From the NCBI GenBank assembly GCA_035533755.1, contig DATLTC010000053.1, positions 50,820 to 114,819 on the forward strand: a stretch of DNA of 64,000 bases, read 5' to 3'. Shown one piece after another: positions 9,776 through 18,788 of the stretch (position 1 is its first letter; every line of letters starts with the position of its first letter). Source of the DNA: Gemmatimonadaceae bacterium (GTDB lineage: Bacteria; Gemmatimonadota; Gemmatimonadetes; Gemmatimonadales; Gemmatimonadaceae). A model generated the notes under the pieces. The model was not told where the DNA came from. It ran no database searches and saw only the letters and a program-made list of their open reading frames with translations. A program made the position numbers and the translations under genes.

Positions 9776-9862
9776 GGATGGGGTGGGATTCGAACCCACG
9801 GTACGCTTTTGACGTACACACACTTTCCAGGCGTGCGCCTTAAACCACTCGGCCACCCATCC
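9775..9862 (-). tRNA. tRNA-Ser (anticodon GGA)
   Basis: An 88-base class II tRNA on the minus strand: acceptor stem GGATGGG/CCCATCC, D-arm GGCCGAGTGG, anticodon loop CTGGAAA (anticodon GGA), a long variable arm and a T-loop GGTTCGAATCC. The discriminator is G, as expected for Ser, and CCA is not encoded. Second of two tandem tRNA-Ser genes, and its 3' end touches the following methyltransferase frame. Confidence 0.95.
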
Positions 9863-9920
9863 AAGAGACGGCGCGCCGGCAGGTCTGACCCTGCGACAGC
9901 GCGCCGAATATCCACAGCAG

Positions 9921-10007
9921 CGGACAGGGTGAGATTCGAACTCACGATACCGTTGCCGGTATGCCGGTTTTCGAGACCGGTGCCTTCAACCACTCGGCCA
10001 CCTGTCC
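9921..10007 (-). tRNA. tRNA-Ser (anticodon CGA)
   Basis: An 87-base class II tRNA on the minus strand: acceptor GGACAGG/CCTGTCC, anticodon loop CTCGAAA (anticodon CGA), long variable arm, T-loop AGTTCGAATCT, discriminator G, no encoded CCA. It reads UCG codons, abundant in high-GC genomes. It is first in the tRNA-Ser pair, 58 bases before tRNA-Ser(GGA). Confidence 0.95.
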
Positions 10008-10018
10008 AAGAGCCTCGA

Positions 10019-10047
10019 AAAATAGACCGCAAGTAACGGGGTGTCAA
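10019..10047 (-). promoter_or_regulatory. Sigma70-type promoter of the tRNA-Ser pair
   Basis: Minus strand: perfect -35 TTGACA (10047-10042), 17-base spacer, -10 TATTTT (10024-10019), placing the start point a few bases before the mature 5' end of tRNA-Ser(CGA). One of the best promoter matches in the window, as expected for stable RNA. Confidence 0.75.
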
Positions 10048-10136
10048 CGCGATGCGGCGTGAGCCATCGGTCATTGCGCCCCGGCCGGCGCGCCGGTATG
10101 CTCTGTTCGCTTTCCACCCCCCGCGCTGGAGCATTC

Positions 10137-11249
10137 GTGACGAGATCGCAGCGGAGCCTTCTCGGTGCTCCCGCGCCGTGGATGACGCAGAGTGTATGCG
10201 CACTGCTCGTCGCCGCCTGCGGCGGCGTCGCCGGCCCTACCGACGCATCCAATTCCGGGGGAGACGTAACCGCCAGCTACGCGGCCGCATTCGCCTCTGG
10301 CGCCCAGAGCGGCACGTTGACGCTCACCACCCATACATCGGGCCAGGCCGGCGGCACCATGGTCACGGTGGGCGGCGTGACGGCCGCGCTATCGGGAACG
10401 TACTCGGCGTCCACCGGCGCGTTCACCGTGAACGGCGGTGGGTATGCGTTCACGGGATCGACCTCGGCGTCGAGCGCATCGGGCTCGTTCACCGGACCCG
10501 GCGGCGGCACCGGCTCGTTCTCGGGACTGCCCCAGAGCACCGGCGTCCCGGCCACCTCCTACTGCGGATCGTGGCAGGACGGCATCGAATTCGGATGGCT
10601 GAACGTGGTGGTGGGCGGCGCCTCGGTGACCAGCGTGGCCGGCGGTCCCTTTGTCGGCACGGTGGGGCTCATGGGAACGGTCACGGGATCCACGCTCGAC
10701 GCGTCATCGTCCGGCGGGGCGGGCACGGTGACCATTCACGGTACGCTCGTGACCGGCGATTCGATTTCCGGCGTGATCGTGGACCCCACCGGCAGCGGCG
10801 GCTTCGGCGCGTCGAAGGCCGCGTGTACCGCGGCCACTTCGTCGGGATCCGCCACGCCCGCCACGTTGTCGGGAGAATGGGCCACGGCACAGGGCGCGGG
10901 CACCACCATCACGGTGGCGCTGCTGCAGGTGGGAACCGGCCTATCGGGTGCAGGCGTGATCACCGTGCAACCGGGCATACCGGCGTCGGTCGGCGGGGGC
11001 CCGCCGTGGACGGGCGACGGCTACTCGCTCACCAGCGGCAGCCTGTCGGGTACGACGGTGACGTTCGCATCAACGCTCGTGGGCAAGAACGTGCGAGGCG
11101 CCGGCGGGTTCTATCACGGCACGTTGAGCTTTGCCGGCACGGTGTCCAACGGCACCACCATGACGGGCACGCTGACGTATACGCCAACGTTTACGGACTC
11201 GCAGGTATTCACACAGCAGACGGCGACGGTGACGCTGACGCGGCAATAG
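10137..11249 (+). CDS. Lipoprotein rich in Gly/Ser/Thr, function unknown
   Basis: 370 residues. The N-terminal signal ends in a lipobox (ALLVAACGG), so it is probably a lipid-anchored envelope protein. The rest is Gly-Ser-Thr-Val-rich with many short beta-strand-like segments and internal similarity (repeated patterns such as GTVTG and LSGTV), suggesting a beta-rich fold. No recognised domain. Start chosen at GTG 10137, preceded by TGGAG; an upstream frame would run into the tRNA promoter. Its 3' end overlaps the convergent methyltransferase by 41 bases. Confidence 0.75.
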   Translation: MTRSQRSLLGAPAPWMTQSVCALLVAACGGVAGPTDASNSGGDVTASYAAAFASGAQSGTLTLTTHTSGQAGGTMVTVGGVTAALSGTYSASTGAFTVNGGGYAFTGSTSASSASGSFTGPGGGTGSFSGLPQSTGVPATSYCGSWQDGIEFGWLNVVVGGASVTSVAGGPFVGTVGLMGTVTGSTLDASSSGGAGTVTIHGTLVTGDSISGVIVDPTGSGGFGASKAACTAATSSGSATPATLSGEWATAQGAGTTITVALLQVGTGLSGAGVITVQPGIPASVGGGPPWTGDGYSLTSGSLSGTTVTFASTLVGKNVRGAGGFYHGTLSFAGTVSNGTTMTGTLTYTPTFTDSQVFTQQTATVTLTRQ

Positions 11250-12195
11250 CGCCGGTTCGAACGGCCTCCGCGTACAGACGCACGCCGGAGTACCGCCAGG
11301 GCGCCCCGGTCAGCACCAGCCGGGCCATCCAGCCCAGCGTCTCCAGCCGCCGGCGACCCGGGCGACGGTACCAGCCGGCCGGTATTCCGCACGACGACGT
11401 CAGGGACGCTGCGGCGCCGACCAGACTGAACGGTTCCTCCGCCACGTGCGTCACGGCCCAGCCATGACGCGCCAGGAAGGCGCGCAGCGCCGCCGGGGTC
11501 CAGCGCATGGTGTGCTGCGGCGGATGGTCCCAGAATTCGCTGCGCCCCACGCGTTCGGGATGCGGGTACGCCCGCGCGAATCGCCGCGGCGCCGGGCACC
11601 CGATCAGGAGTCGCGTGCCCGGACGCGCCATGCGCGCCAAGTCGTCGAACGTCGTATCCGGTGTCTCCAGGTGCTCGATGATCTGGAACATCGCAATCAC
11701 ATCGAACGGCGCGTCCGCCCCCACGGCTTCGGTGAGCCGGTGCATGCCCGCATCGCGCACGTCACGCCCCGCCGCCCGGGCGGCCGCCACGCTCGCCGGC
11801 GCGAAATCCAGGCCGATGGCCCGGTAGCCGAGCGCGACCGCGGCGGCCAGAAAATCGCCTTCGGCGCATCCGATCTCGAGCAGCATGCCACTGCCTCCAC
11901 GCAACCGCGCGAGCGCGATATCGTGATCGAAGCCGAATCCGTGCGACTGCACGGGGTAGTGGTCGGCGGCCCACGTACGCATGGGCACCATGTGCTCCAT
12001 TCCGCACCGCGCACAGCGGAGCACCTCCACGACCTCGGCGCGCACGTCGGTGCGCACGTGATCCAGCACCTGCTCGGCGGAGAAGCGTTCGGCCACGTTC
12101 GGCTGGGCACTCCAGCCGCCGGCGAGCGCGGCGATGGGCACGCGCTCGACCGATGTGAGTTCCGCGCCCTGGCACGCAGGACAGCGGTCAGCCAC
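11209..12195 (-). CDS. SAM-dependent methyltransferase with N-terminal zinc-binding Cys pairs
   Basis: 328 residues. CPAC and CARCGM near the N-terminus form a putative zinc site. The methyltransferase domain has motif I MLLEIGCAEGDFL, the acidic residue in AIGLDFAP and the block FDVIAMFQIIEHLETPDTT. This architecture is common in methyltransferases acting on sugars or polyketide-like intermediates; the substrate here is not deducible. The GTG at 12195 overlaps the tadA stop by eight bases, indicating coupling. Confidence 0.8.
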   Translation of the reverse strand: MADRCPACQGAELTSVERVPIAALAGGWSAQPNVAERFSAEQVLDHVRTDVRAEVVEVLRCARCGMEHMVPMRTWAADHYPVQSHGFGFDHDIALARLRGGSGMLLEIGCAEGDFLAAAVALGYRAIGLDFAPASVAAARAAGRDVRDAGMHRLTEAVGADAPFDVIAMFQIIEHLETPDTTFDDLARMARPGTRLLIGCPAPRRFARAYPHPERVGRSEFWDHPPQHTMRWTPAALRAFLARHGWAVTHVAEEPFSLVGAAASLTSSCGIPAGWYRRPGRRRLETLGWMARLVLTGAPWRYSGVRLYAEAVRTGAIAASASPSPSAV

Positions 12196-12697
12196 GCTCG
12201 GCGGCCCCGTCGTCGCGCCGGGCCGCGAAGAACTCCGTGAGCAGCTCGCCGCACGCCTCCTCTTCCACCCCACCGCGCACCTCCACGCGATGGTTCAACT
12301 TGGGATGGCGCACGAGGTCGCCAACGGAACCCACCATGCCGGCCTTCTCGTCCCACGCCCCGAACACCAGCCGATCGACGCGCGCCAGCACGAGCGCGCC
12401 GGCGCACATGGCGCACGGCTCGAGCGTCACGTACAGCGTGCATCCGGTGAGTCGCCAATCGCCCAATACCCTGGCCGCCTGGCGGATGGCGAGCAGCTCC
12501 GCATGCGCCGTGGGATCGTGATCGCGAACCGTACGATTGCCGGCCCGCGAGACGATCACGCCGTGGCGCACCACCACGGCGCCCACGGGGACGTCGTCTT
12601 CGCCGGCCGCGAGCCGGGCCTCGGCCATCGCCGCGGCCATCCAGGCGTCGTCCGAGCCGGGCGGCGGCGCGATCGGCGACTCGGCGCCGCCCCTCAC
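12188..12697 (-). CDS. tadA: tRNA adenosine(34) deaminase
   Basis: 169 residues. The zinc deaminase signature is complete: HAEL with catalytic Glu, and [16 protein letters not shown] with the two Cys ligands. TadA converts A34 of tRNA-Arg(ACG) to inosine. The GTG at 12697 overlaps the clpB stop by four bases; the first 18 residues are variable. A close paralogue such as guanine deaminase is less likely given the GAVVV...[15 protein letters not shown] pattern. Confidence 0.92.
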   Translation of the reverse strand: MRGGAESPIAPPPGSDDAWMAAAMAEARLAAGEDDVPVGAVVVRHGVIVSRAGNRTVRDHDPTAHAELLAIRQAARVLGDWRLTGCTLYVTLEPCAMCAGALVLARVDRLVFGAWDEKAGMVGSVGDLVRHPKLNHRVEVRGGVEEEACGELLTEFFAARRDDGAAERG

Positions 12698-15303
12698 GCC
12701 GAGGCCACGGCCGCCGGCGTGCCGTGTTCGAAGGCCAGCCCGCCCTTGGCGCCGAGCGTCACCACCACCCGGTCCCCGTCCACGAACTTGCCTTCGAGCA
12801 CCTCCATGGCGAGCGGATTCTGGACCAGCCGCTGGATGGCGCGCTTGAGCGGCCGCGCGCCGAACGCGGGATCGTATCCCTCCTCGGCCAGCATCTGCTT
12901 GGCCTCGGGCGTGACCTCGAGCGTGAGCTTGCGATCGGCGAGCAGCGCTTCGAGATGCGCGAGCTGCAGGTCCACGATGCGCACGATCTGCTCCATGCCC
13001 AGCGGCCGGAACACCACGATGTCGTCCACCCGATTGAGGAACTCGGGACGGAAGTGCTGCTGGAGCGCCTGCATCACCTGGCGCTCGGTCTCGGCCCAAT
13101 CGCCGCCCGTGTGTTCCAGGATGTAGTGGCTGCCGATGTTGGACGTCATGATGATGACGCTGTTGCGGAAGTCCACCGTGCGCCCCTGCGAATCGGTGAG
13201 GCGTCCGTCGTCGAGAATCTGCAGCAGGATGTTGAACACGTCGGGATGCGCCTTCTCGATCTCGTCGAACAGCAGCACGGAGTACGGGCGCCGGCGCACG
13301 GCTTCGGTGAGCTGGCCACCCTCCTCGTAGCCCACGTAGCCCGGGGGCGCGCCGATGAGGCGCGCCACGGCGTGCTTCTCCATGTACTCCGACATGTCCA
13401 TGCGCACCATGGCGCGCTCGTCGTCGAACAGGAAGTCGGCCAGGGCCCGCGCGGTCTCGGTCTTGCCCACGCCCGTGGGCCCGAGGAAGATGAACGACCC
13501 GATCGGGCGATTGGGATCCTGCAGTCCGGCGCGCGAGCGGCGCACGGCGTTGGCCACGGCCACCACGGCCTCGTCCTGCCCCACCACGCGCTCGGCCAGT
13601 TCCTGGTCGAGTTTGGTGAGACGCTCGCGCTCGCTCTCGAGCATGCGCGTCACCGGAATGCCCGTCCAGCGGGCCACCACCTCGGCGATGTCGTCGGCCG
13701 TGACCTCTTCCTTGAGGAACTGCGGGCGGCCGCCCTGGCTGGCGAGCTTGCCCTCGGCCTCCTTCATGTTGCGCTCGAGCTCCGGAATGCGGCCGTAGGT
13801 GAGCTCGGCGGCCTTGCTGAGATCGCCGGCGCGCGAGGCCTGCTCGGCGGCGGTGCGCGTCTGCTCGATCTCCTGCTTGATCTTGCCGACGTTGCCGAGC
13901 GTGGCCTTCTCCTGCTGCCACTGCGCCTTCATGCCCGAACTCTTCTCGGTGAGTTCGGCCAGTTCCCGCTCGATCGCTTCGCGCCGTTCCACGGACGCCT
14001 TGTCCTTCTCCTTCTTGAGGGCGGTGCGCTCGATCTCGAGTTGCATCACGCGACGCTCGACCTCGTCGATCTCCTGCGGCATGGAGTCGATCTCGATGCG
14101 CAGCCGCGACGCGGCCTCGTCCACGAGGTCGATGGCCTTGTCGGGCAGGAAGCGGTCGCCGATGTAGCGATTGGAGAGCGTGGCGGCGGCGATCACCGCG
14201 CCGTCGGTGATGCGCACCCCATGGTGCGCCTCGTAGCGCTCCTTGAGCCCGCGCAGAATGGCGATCGTGTTCTCGACCGTCGGCTCGCCCACGTACACGG
14301 GCTGGAAGCGGCGCTCGAGCGCGGCGTCCTTCTCCACGTGCTGGCGGTACTCGTCGAGGGTCGTGGCGCCCACCACGCGCAGCTCGCCGCGCGCCAGCAT
14401 GGGCTTGAGCATGTTGCCGGCGTCCATCGACCCTTCGGCCTTGCCGGCGCCCACGAGCATGTGCATCTCGTCGATGAACACGACGAACTGGCCCTGCGAC
14501 TCGGTGATCTCCTTGAGCACCGCCTTGAGCCGTTCCTCGAATTCGCCACGGAACTTGGCGCCGGCGATGAGCGCCCCGAGGTCGAGCGCCACGAGGCGCT
14601 TGTCCTTGAGCCCCTCGGGCACGTCGCCGTTGATGATGCGCTGGGCGAGCCCCTCGACGATCGCCGTCTTGCCCACGCCGGGCTCGCCGATGAGCACCGG
14701 GTTGTTCTTGGTGCGGCGGGACAGCACCTGGATGACGCGGCGGATCTCCTCGTCGCGGCCGATCACGGGGTCGAGCTTGCCGCGGCGGGCCGCGTCGGTG
14801 AGGTCGCGCGTGTACCGCTGCAGCGCCTGGTACTGGTTCTCGGGGTTCTGATCCGTCACGCGGTGCGTGCCGCGCACGGCCTGCAGCGCGTCGAGCAGCG
14901 CCGCGCGCGTGGCGCCGGCCTCGTTGAGGATGCGCCGGCTCTCCGCCCCCTTGGCATCGGACAGCCCGAGCAGGAGGTGCTCGGTGGAGACGTACTCGTC
15001 GCCGAGCTTCTTCGCCTCCTCCTCGGCGCGGTCGAACACGCCGTTGATCTCGCGCGACAGCGTGGGCTGCGCATCGCTCTGCTTGGCGTAACGCCCCATC
15101 TCGCGGGCGGCCGCTTCGCGCACCGACGTGACGTTGACCCCGAGCTTCTGGAGCACGGGCACGACGATCCCTTCGTCCTGGGCCAGCAGGGCGGCCAGCA
15201 GATGCAGATCGTACACCACGGGGTTGCCGGCCCGGCGCGCCTCGGCGACAGCGGCGTTCAGGGCTTCGGCAGCCTTCACGGTCAGGCGGTCAGGATTGAT
15301 CAT
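12694..15303 (-). CDS. clpB: ATP-dependent chaperone ClpB
   Basis: 869 residues, the usual ClpB length. In order: Clp-N repeat domain (residues 1-145), first AAA+ module with GEPGVGKT and [10 protein letters not shown], the middle coiled-coil propeller (about 410-525), second AAA+ module with GPTGVGKT and the sensor region SNIGSHYI, then the C-terminal D2-small domain. It disaggregates proteins together with DnaK. ATG 15303 begins [15 protein letters not shown]. No CIRCE element is visible upstream. It leads the clpB-tadA-methyltransferase unit. Confidence 0.97.
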   Translation of the reverse strand: MINPDRLTVKAAEALNAAVAEARRAGNPVVYDLHLLAALLAQDEGIVVPVLQKLGVNVTSVREAAAREMGRYAKQSDAQPTLSREINGVFDRAEEEAKKLGDEYVSTEHLLLGLSDAKGAESRRILNEAGATRAALLDALQAVRGTHRVTDQNPENQYQALQRYTRDLTDAARRGKLDPVIGRDEEIRRVIQVLSRRTKNNPVLIGEPGVGKTAIVEGLAQRIINGDVPEGLKDKRLVALDLGALIAGAKFRGEFEERLKAVLKEITESQGQFVVFIDEMHMLVGAGKAEGSMDAGNMLKPMLARGELRVVGATTLDEYRQHVEKDAALERRFQPVYVGEPTVENTIAILRGLKERYEAHHGVRITDGAVIAAATLSNRYIGDRFLPDKAIDLVDEAASRLRIEIDSMPQEIDEVERRVMQLEIERTALKKEKDKASVERREAIERELAELTEKSSGMKAQWQQEKATLGNVGKIKQEIEQTRTAAEQASRAGDLSKAAELTYGRIPELERNMKEAEGKLASQGGRPQFLKEEVTADDIAEVVARWTGIPVTRMLESERERLTKLDQELAERVVGQDEAVVAVANAVRRSRAGLQDPNRPIGSFIFLGPTGVGKTETARALADFLFDDERAMVRMDMSEYMEKHAVARLIGAPPGYVGYEEGGQLTEAVRRRPYSVLLFDEIEKAHPDVFNILLQILDDGRLTDSQGRTVDFRNSVIIMTSNIGSHYILEHTGGDWAETERQVMQALQQHFRPEFLNRVDDIVVFRPLGMEQIVRIVDLQLAHLEALLADRKLTLEVTPEAKQMLAEEGYDPAFGARPLKRAIQRLVQNPLAMEVLEGKFVDGDRVVVTLGAKGGLAFEHGTPAAVASA

Positions 15304-15463
15304 GGTCTCGTCTCGTGGCTCGCCGGAATGGCGCGCCCACCTACGGTCATGGCAACCTCGATGCCGGACCGGTGCGCCATTGCGGCGGGGTCCGGCTCCG
15401 ACGCATGCGCCAGACTCGCCGGCACCTGCCGACCGGGCGCACCGGCCGCGCGGGACGGCCCCA

Positions 15464-15498
15464 AAACACATGCGCCCCGGCGATTGCCGGGGCGCATG
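15464..15498 (-). terminator. Intrinsic terminator of the sorting-domain gene
   Basis: A perfect 12-bp stem (15469-15480 with 15487-15498) and 6-base loop. On the minus strand it is followed directly by TGTTTTGG. It lies 25 bases after the stop of the small secreted protein and isolates it from clpB. The 150 bases between this and the clpB start contain no other clear feature. Confidence 0.8.
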
Positions 15499-15522
15499 CG
15501 ATACGATCGGGCTCGGAATGGA

Positions 15523-15990
15523 TCACTTCGCGACGAACATCTTCTTCACGATGCGGTCCCCGTCGATCACGAGCTCGTAGACGTAGACACCAGACGCGAC
15601 TTCCGTGCTGGTGTTCAGATACCTGCCGTCCCAGTATGCCGTATACTGACCGCAGCTCAACGACAGATTGAGCAGCGGCTTGCCGGCCAGTCCATTGGAC
15701 GCCGACGAGGACGAGCCTCCCTGCAGGATCGGCACAGCCACCGGCTGCGCCAGAATGTTGTAGATCCTGAGCGAGACCACATGCGATGCCCCACCGTCCG
15801 AACACGTCGGATCACCGATCGTGAATGGAATGGTGGTTTCAGGATTAAAGGGATTGGGATAGTTCTGCCCCAACCCCCCACCAGCCTTGTGCCCTCGGGG
15901 CGGATTGGAAGACTGCTGCCCCGCCGCATACTTTGGCGTGAACGCACAAAGGGCGAGCACGAGCACAAGTGCTGCCCAGCGGTTCAACAT
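15523..15990 (-). CDS. Small secreted protein consisting of a FlgD/T9SS-type C-terminal sorting domain
   Basis: 155 residues. A signal peptide (MLNRWAALVLVLALCAF, cleavage near AAGQQ) is followed by little more than a T9SS type-A-like C-terminal domain: QNYPNPFNPETTIPFTI, LRIYNIL, YWDGR, ASGVYVYELVIDGD and the terminal KKMFVAK. Such domains normally sit at the end of large secreted proteins and target them through type IX secretion or fold as a FlgD Ig-like unit. Here almost no passenger exists. It has its own promoter and terminator, so it is a complete, monocistronic gene. Confidence 0.85.
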   Translation of the reverse strand: MLNRWAALVLVLALCAFTPKYAAGQQSSNPPRGHKAGGGLGQNYPNPFNPETTIPFTIGDPTCSDGGASHVVSLRIYNILAQPVAVPILQGGSSSSASNGLAGKPLLNLSLSCGQYTAYWDGRYLNTSTEVASGVYVYELVIDGDRIVKKMFVAK

Positions 15991-16068
15991 ATGTACTCCG
16001 GGCTAACGAAACAGGACGGTCGTGACGACTCCTGAGAGGGTGAATGGCACTTCTGGCCTACGACCGAA

Positions 16069-16097
16069 ATACTAGGCGCAGGTCGCTGATGTGTCAA
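16069..16097 (-). promoter_or_regulatory. Sigma70-type promoter of the sorting-domain gene
   Basis: Minus strand: perfect -35 TTGACA (16097-16092), 17-base spacer and -10 TAGTAT (16074-16069). The start point near 16062 gives a 70-base untranslated leader before ATG 15990. Confidence 0.75.
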
Positions 16098-16134
16098 GAA
16101 TTCGCAATAGTGGAACGAATGAAACGACAGAAAG

Positions 16135-17991
16135 TTACGCGACGCCGTTAAGCCCGTTCCAGAACCTCCCGGCCGGCCGTCGCGCGGTCAGCCCGACGCG
16201 ATCGCAATACTCCAGCAATGGGATGAGATACTTGCGCGTGAGCCCCAGCGACTCTCGCATCTCCGCGGGCACGACCTCTTTCCCGGGCGTCATCAAGGCA
16301 CCGATCTTATCAAGAAGTTGCTTGAGATTAGACGCCGTATAATACCGTTCTACATCGACTTGCACGACTTCACCAGATCGCTCTGCCAGTCGAATGATGT
16401 CCGGCGCTCCAGCGCCGAACTCGGCCGTCAACTCCGCGACCGACGGTGGTTCCCAGCCCGCCTCGGCCAACCGCTGAAGCATCGCGTTCAGGGTCTTTCG
16501 CTGCGCTTCGGTGGGCGTGGGCGCCCACCCGGCCCGCCGAATCTCGGCACCCTCGATTTCGAGGCTGCCGTTGGCGACCCCGCGCGCCACGAGCGCTTCG
16601 GTGAACGCAGGCGGCACCTTGAGCCGGCTGCGCACTTCCTGCAGCGACGCGCCGAACGCCAGCGGATGCGCGCGATGGAACCGGTCCAGGAACTCCTGCA
16701 CCCGACCACCCTCCGACGCGAATACGTCGGGCGACAGCGCCCGGTCGCTCCCCGGTGCCTCGACGGCCGACACCTCGCGCAGGAGCGACGGCACGCCGCG
16801 CGGGTTGACGCCCAGCCGAACCGGCAGCGACGCCAACGCGACGCCCTGCGCGCCCGCCTCGACGAGGAGTCGGGCAAGCCGCGGGCCCGGCGGCAGGTCC
16901 GGTGCGGCGAACGGCTTGCATCGGCGTTGCGCGTGCGGGTCGGTGACGACACCGCCGCCGATGGTCGCGACCGGCGACGCCAACCGGAGCACGAAGCGGT
17001 CTCCCGCCCTGGCCACGACCGGGGCATCGAGCATCAGACGCACGGGCTTGGTCTGGCCCGGCTCCAAGGGACCTCCCGCGGTGACCACCCGAGCGCCGAC
17101 CTCGGTGGTTCCGAGGTGGAAGCGCACGGCGGTACGTGGCCCCAATGGCCGGGGCACGTCGGGGAGGAGCGACGCGTCGGCCCGCACCACCGCGGAGGCC
17201 TCCCACGCGCGATCGGCGACGATCACGTCGCCGCGGTGGACGTCGGCCACGTCGACGCCGGCCAGGGCGAGGGCAATGCGCTGGCCGGGGAGGGCGCGGT
17301 CGACGGCCGCACCGTGGGTCTGGATGGCGCGCGTGCGGGCGATGCGGCCGGAGGGCAGAATGCGGACTTCCGCGTCGCGCGAGACCGACCCACTCCAGGC
17401 GGTGCCGGTGACGACGGTGCCCGTGCCGCGCACCGTGAACACGCGGTCCACCGGGAGGCGGAACAGATCGTCGGCGTCGCGAGCGGGCGCAGCGAGCGCG
17501 GCGCGAGCGAGCGCGGCGCGGAGCGCGGCGAGCGCGGGCTCGTCGCCGGGCGACACACGGATGATCGGGGCCGCCGAGAACGGCGTTCCCCCGACGAGGG
17601 CGCGCAGGTCCTCTTCCACGAGGGCGATCCAGTCGTCTTCCACGAGATCGCACTTGGTGAGGGCGATCACGCCGCCCTGGATGCCGAGCACGTCGAGAAT
17701 GGCCAGGTGCTCCCGGGTCTGCGGCCGCACGCCGTCGTCGGCCGCGACCACGAGCAGGCCCACGTCGATTCCGGCGGCGCCGGCGAGCATGGTGCGCACG
17801 AAGGCCTCGTGGCCGGGCACGTCCACGACGCCGACCGTGCCGACGCCGTCCAGCGCGAGCGGCGCGAATCCCAACTCGATGGTGATGCCGCGGCGCTTCT
17901 CTTCCGGAAGCCGATCGGTGTCCACGCCGGTGAGGGCGCGCACGAGGGTGGTCTTGCCGTGGTCGATGTGGCCGGCGGTGCCGATGATCAT
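16135..17991 (-). CDS. selB: Selenocysteine-specific translation elongation factor SelB
   Basis: 618 residues. G-domain motifs are GTAGHIDHGKTT, DVPGHEAFVRTM and TKCD, with the EEKRRGITIELGFA stretch typical of SelB. Domains II and III follow (VDRVFTVRGTGTVVTGT), and four winged-helix repeats end the protein (about 360-618), which bind the SECIS hairpin. SelB delivers Sec-tRNA to UGA codons. ATG 17991 overlaps the recO stop by four bases. selA, selD and tRNA-Sec are not in the window, but a full-length SelB implies selenoprotein synthesis. Confidence 0.95.
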   Translation of the reverse strand: MIIGTAGHIDHGKTTLVRALTGVDTDRLPEEKRRGITIELGFAPLALDGVGTVGVVDVPGHEAFVRTMLAGAAGIDVGLLVVAADDGVRPQTREHLAILDVLGIQGGVIALTKCDLVEDDWIALVEEDLRALVGGTPFSAAPIIRVSPGDEPALAALRAALARAALAAPARDADDLFRLPVDRVFTVRGTGTVVTGTAWSGSVSRDAEVRILPSGRIARTRAIQTHGAAVDRALPGQRIALALAGVDVADVHRGDVIVADRAWEASAVVRADASLLPDVPRPLGPRTAVRFHLGTTEVGARVVTAGGPLEPGQTKPVRLMLDAPVVARAGDRFVLRLASPVATIGGGVVTDPHAQRRCKPFAAPDLPPGPRLARLLVEAGAQGVALASLPVRLGVNPRGVPSLLREVSAVEAPGSDRALSPDVFASEGGRVQEFLDRFHRAHPLAFGASLQEVRSRLKVPPAFTEALVARGVANGSLEIEGAEIRRAGWAPTPTEAQRKTLNAMLQRLAEAGWEPPSVAELTAEFGAGAPDIIRLAERSGEVVQVDVERYYTASNLKQLLDKIGALMTPGKEVVPAEMRESLGLTRKYLIPLLEYCDRVGLTARRPAGRFWNGLNGVA

Positions 17992-18749
17992 GCGGCGCCC
18001 CAGTGGCCCTGTTCCCACACGGCGAAGGCGCGGAGGGGCCGCCCGTCCACCACGTGATGGAGCAGGAACTCCCGCAGGAGCCGTTGGTGGGCGCGCGCAT
18101 CGGCGGGCTCCAGCGGCGCGCCCTCTTCGCCGGCGGCCCACGCGGCGAGGGCGCGCCGGGCCGGCAGCGGCATGCGGCGACCGCCCGGCGAGAGGCGGGC
18201 GCAGCGGGCGCACAGCACGCCGCCGGCGGCGTGGCTGAAGGTGGCCGCGTCGTGGTCGTCGAGGGGCGCGTGGCAGTCGGCGCAGTCCATCAGCGAGGGC
18301 GTGAAGCCGAGCGCTCCGATCACCTGCCAGGCGCCGGCGAGGGTGGCCTGGAGCGCACGGGCGGGCTCGGCCCCGGTGATGGCGTCGAGGGCGCCGGCCA
18401 CGGCGTCGAACAGCGCGGGATCGGCGTGATCGGAGGAGAAGTGCAGCACCAGCTCGGCGATGGCCGACGCCCCGGTAAACCGGCCGAGGTCGGTGGCGAG
18501 CGCCGGCCGCGACCAGGCGACGTCGAAGCTGGCCAGGGTGTCGAGGTCGCGGCCGGGTTTGGTGGACAGCTGCGCGCTGCCCTGCGCGAACAGATCGAGC
18601 GCGCTGCCGAACCGCCGCTGCGAGCGCCGGGCACCCTTGGCGATGGCCGACCGCACGCCGCCTTCGCGGGTGGCGAGCCGCAAGATGCGTGACGACTCGA
18701 GATAGTCGAACGCATGGAGGACGATGGCATCGCTCACCAGGAGGGGCAT
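17988..18749 (-). CDS. recO: DNA repair protein RecO
   Basis: 253 residues. An N-terminal OB fold (SDAIVLHAFDYLESSRILRL, then GARRSQRRFGSALDLF) and a C-terminal helical region with a Cys4 zinc site (CADCHAPL, CARC) match RecO. RecO with RecR loads RecA onto SSB-coated DNA in recombination repair. It lies 39 bases after the B12 receptor gene and overlaps selB by four bases, so it may be read from the B12 operon. Confidence 0.9.
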   Translation of the reverse strand: MPLLVSDAIVLHAFDYLESSRILRLATREGGVRSAIAKGARRSQRRFGSALDLFAQGSAQLSTKPGRDLDTLASFDVAWSRPALATDLGRFTGASAIAELVLHFSSDHADPALFDAVAGALDAITGAEPARALQATLAGAWQVIGALGFTPSLMDCADCHAPLDDHDAATFSHAAGGVLCARCARLSPGGRRMPLPARRALAAWAAGEEGAPLEPADARAHQRLLREFLLHHVVDGRPLRAFAVWEQGHWGAA

Positions 18750-18788
18750 GGCGGAAAGATAATCCCGCCCTGCCCCGTCCGATTTCCA

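Noticed and set aside
9776..9856. N-terminal extension of the methyltransferase (frame containing AEWFKAHAWKV)
   Set aside because: These bases are the tRNA-Ser(GGA) gene; the extension is the tRNA read as protein.
12724..16035. Very long open frame on the plus strand antisense to clpB
   Set aside because: It is a shadow of the minus-strand clpB codons in a GC-rich gene; its translation is rich in Arg, His and Glu repeats and matches no family, while clpB on the other strand is complete.
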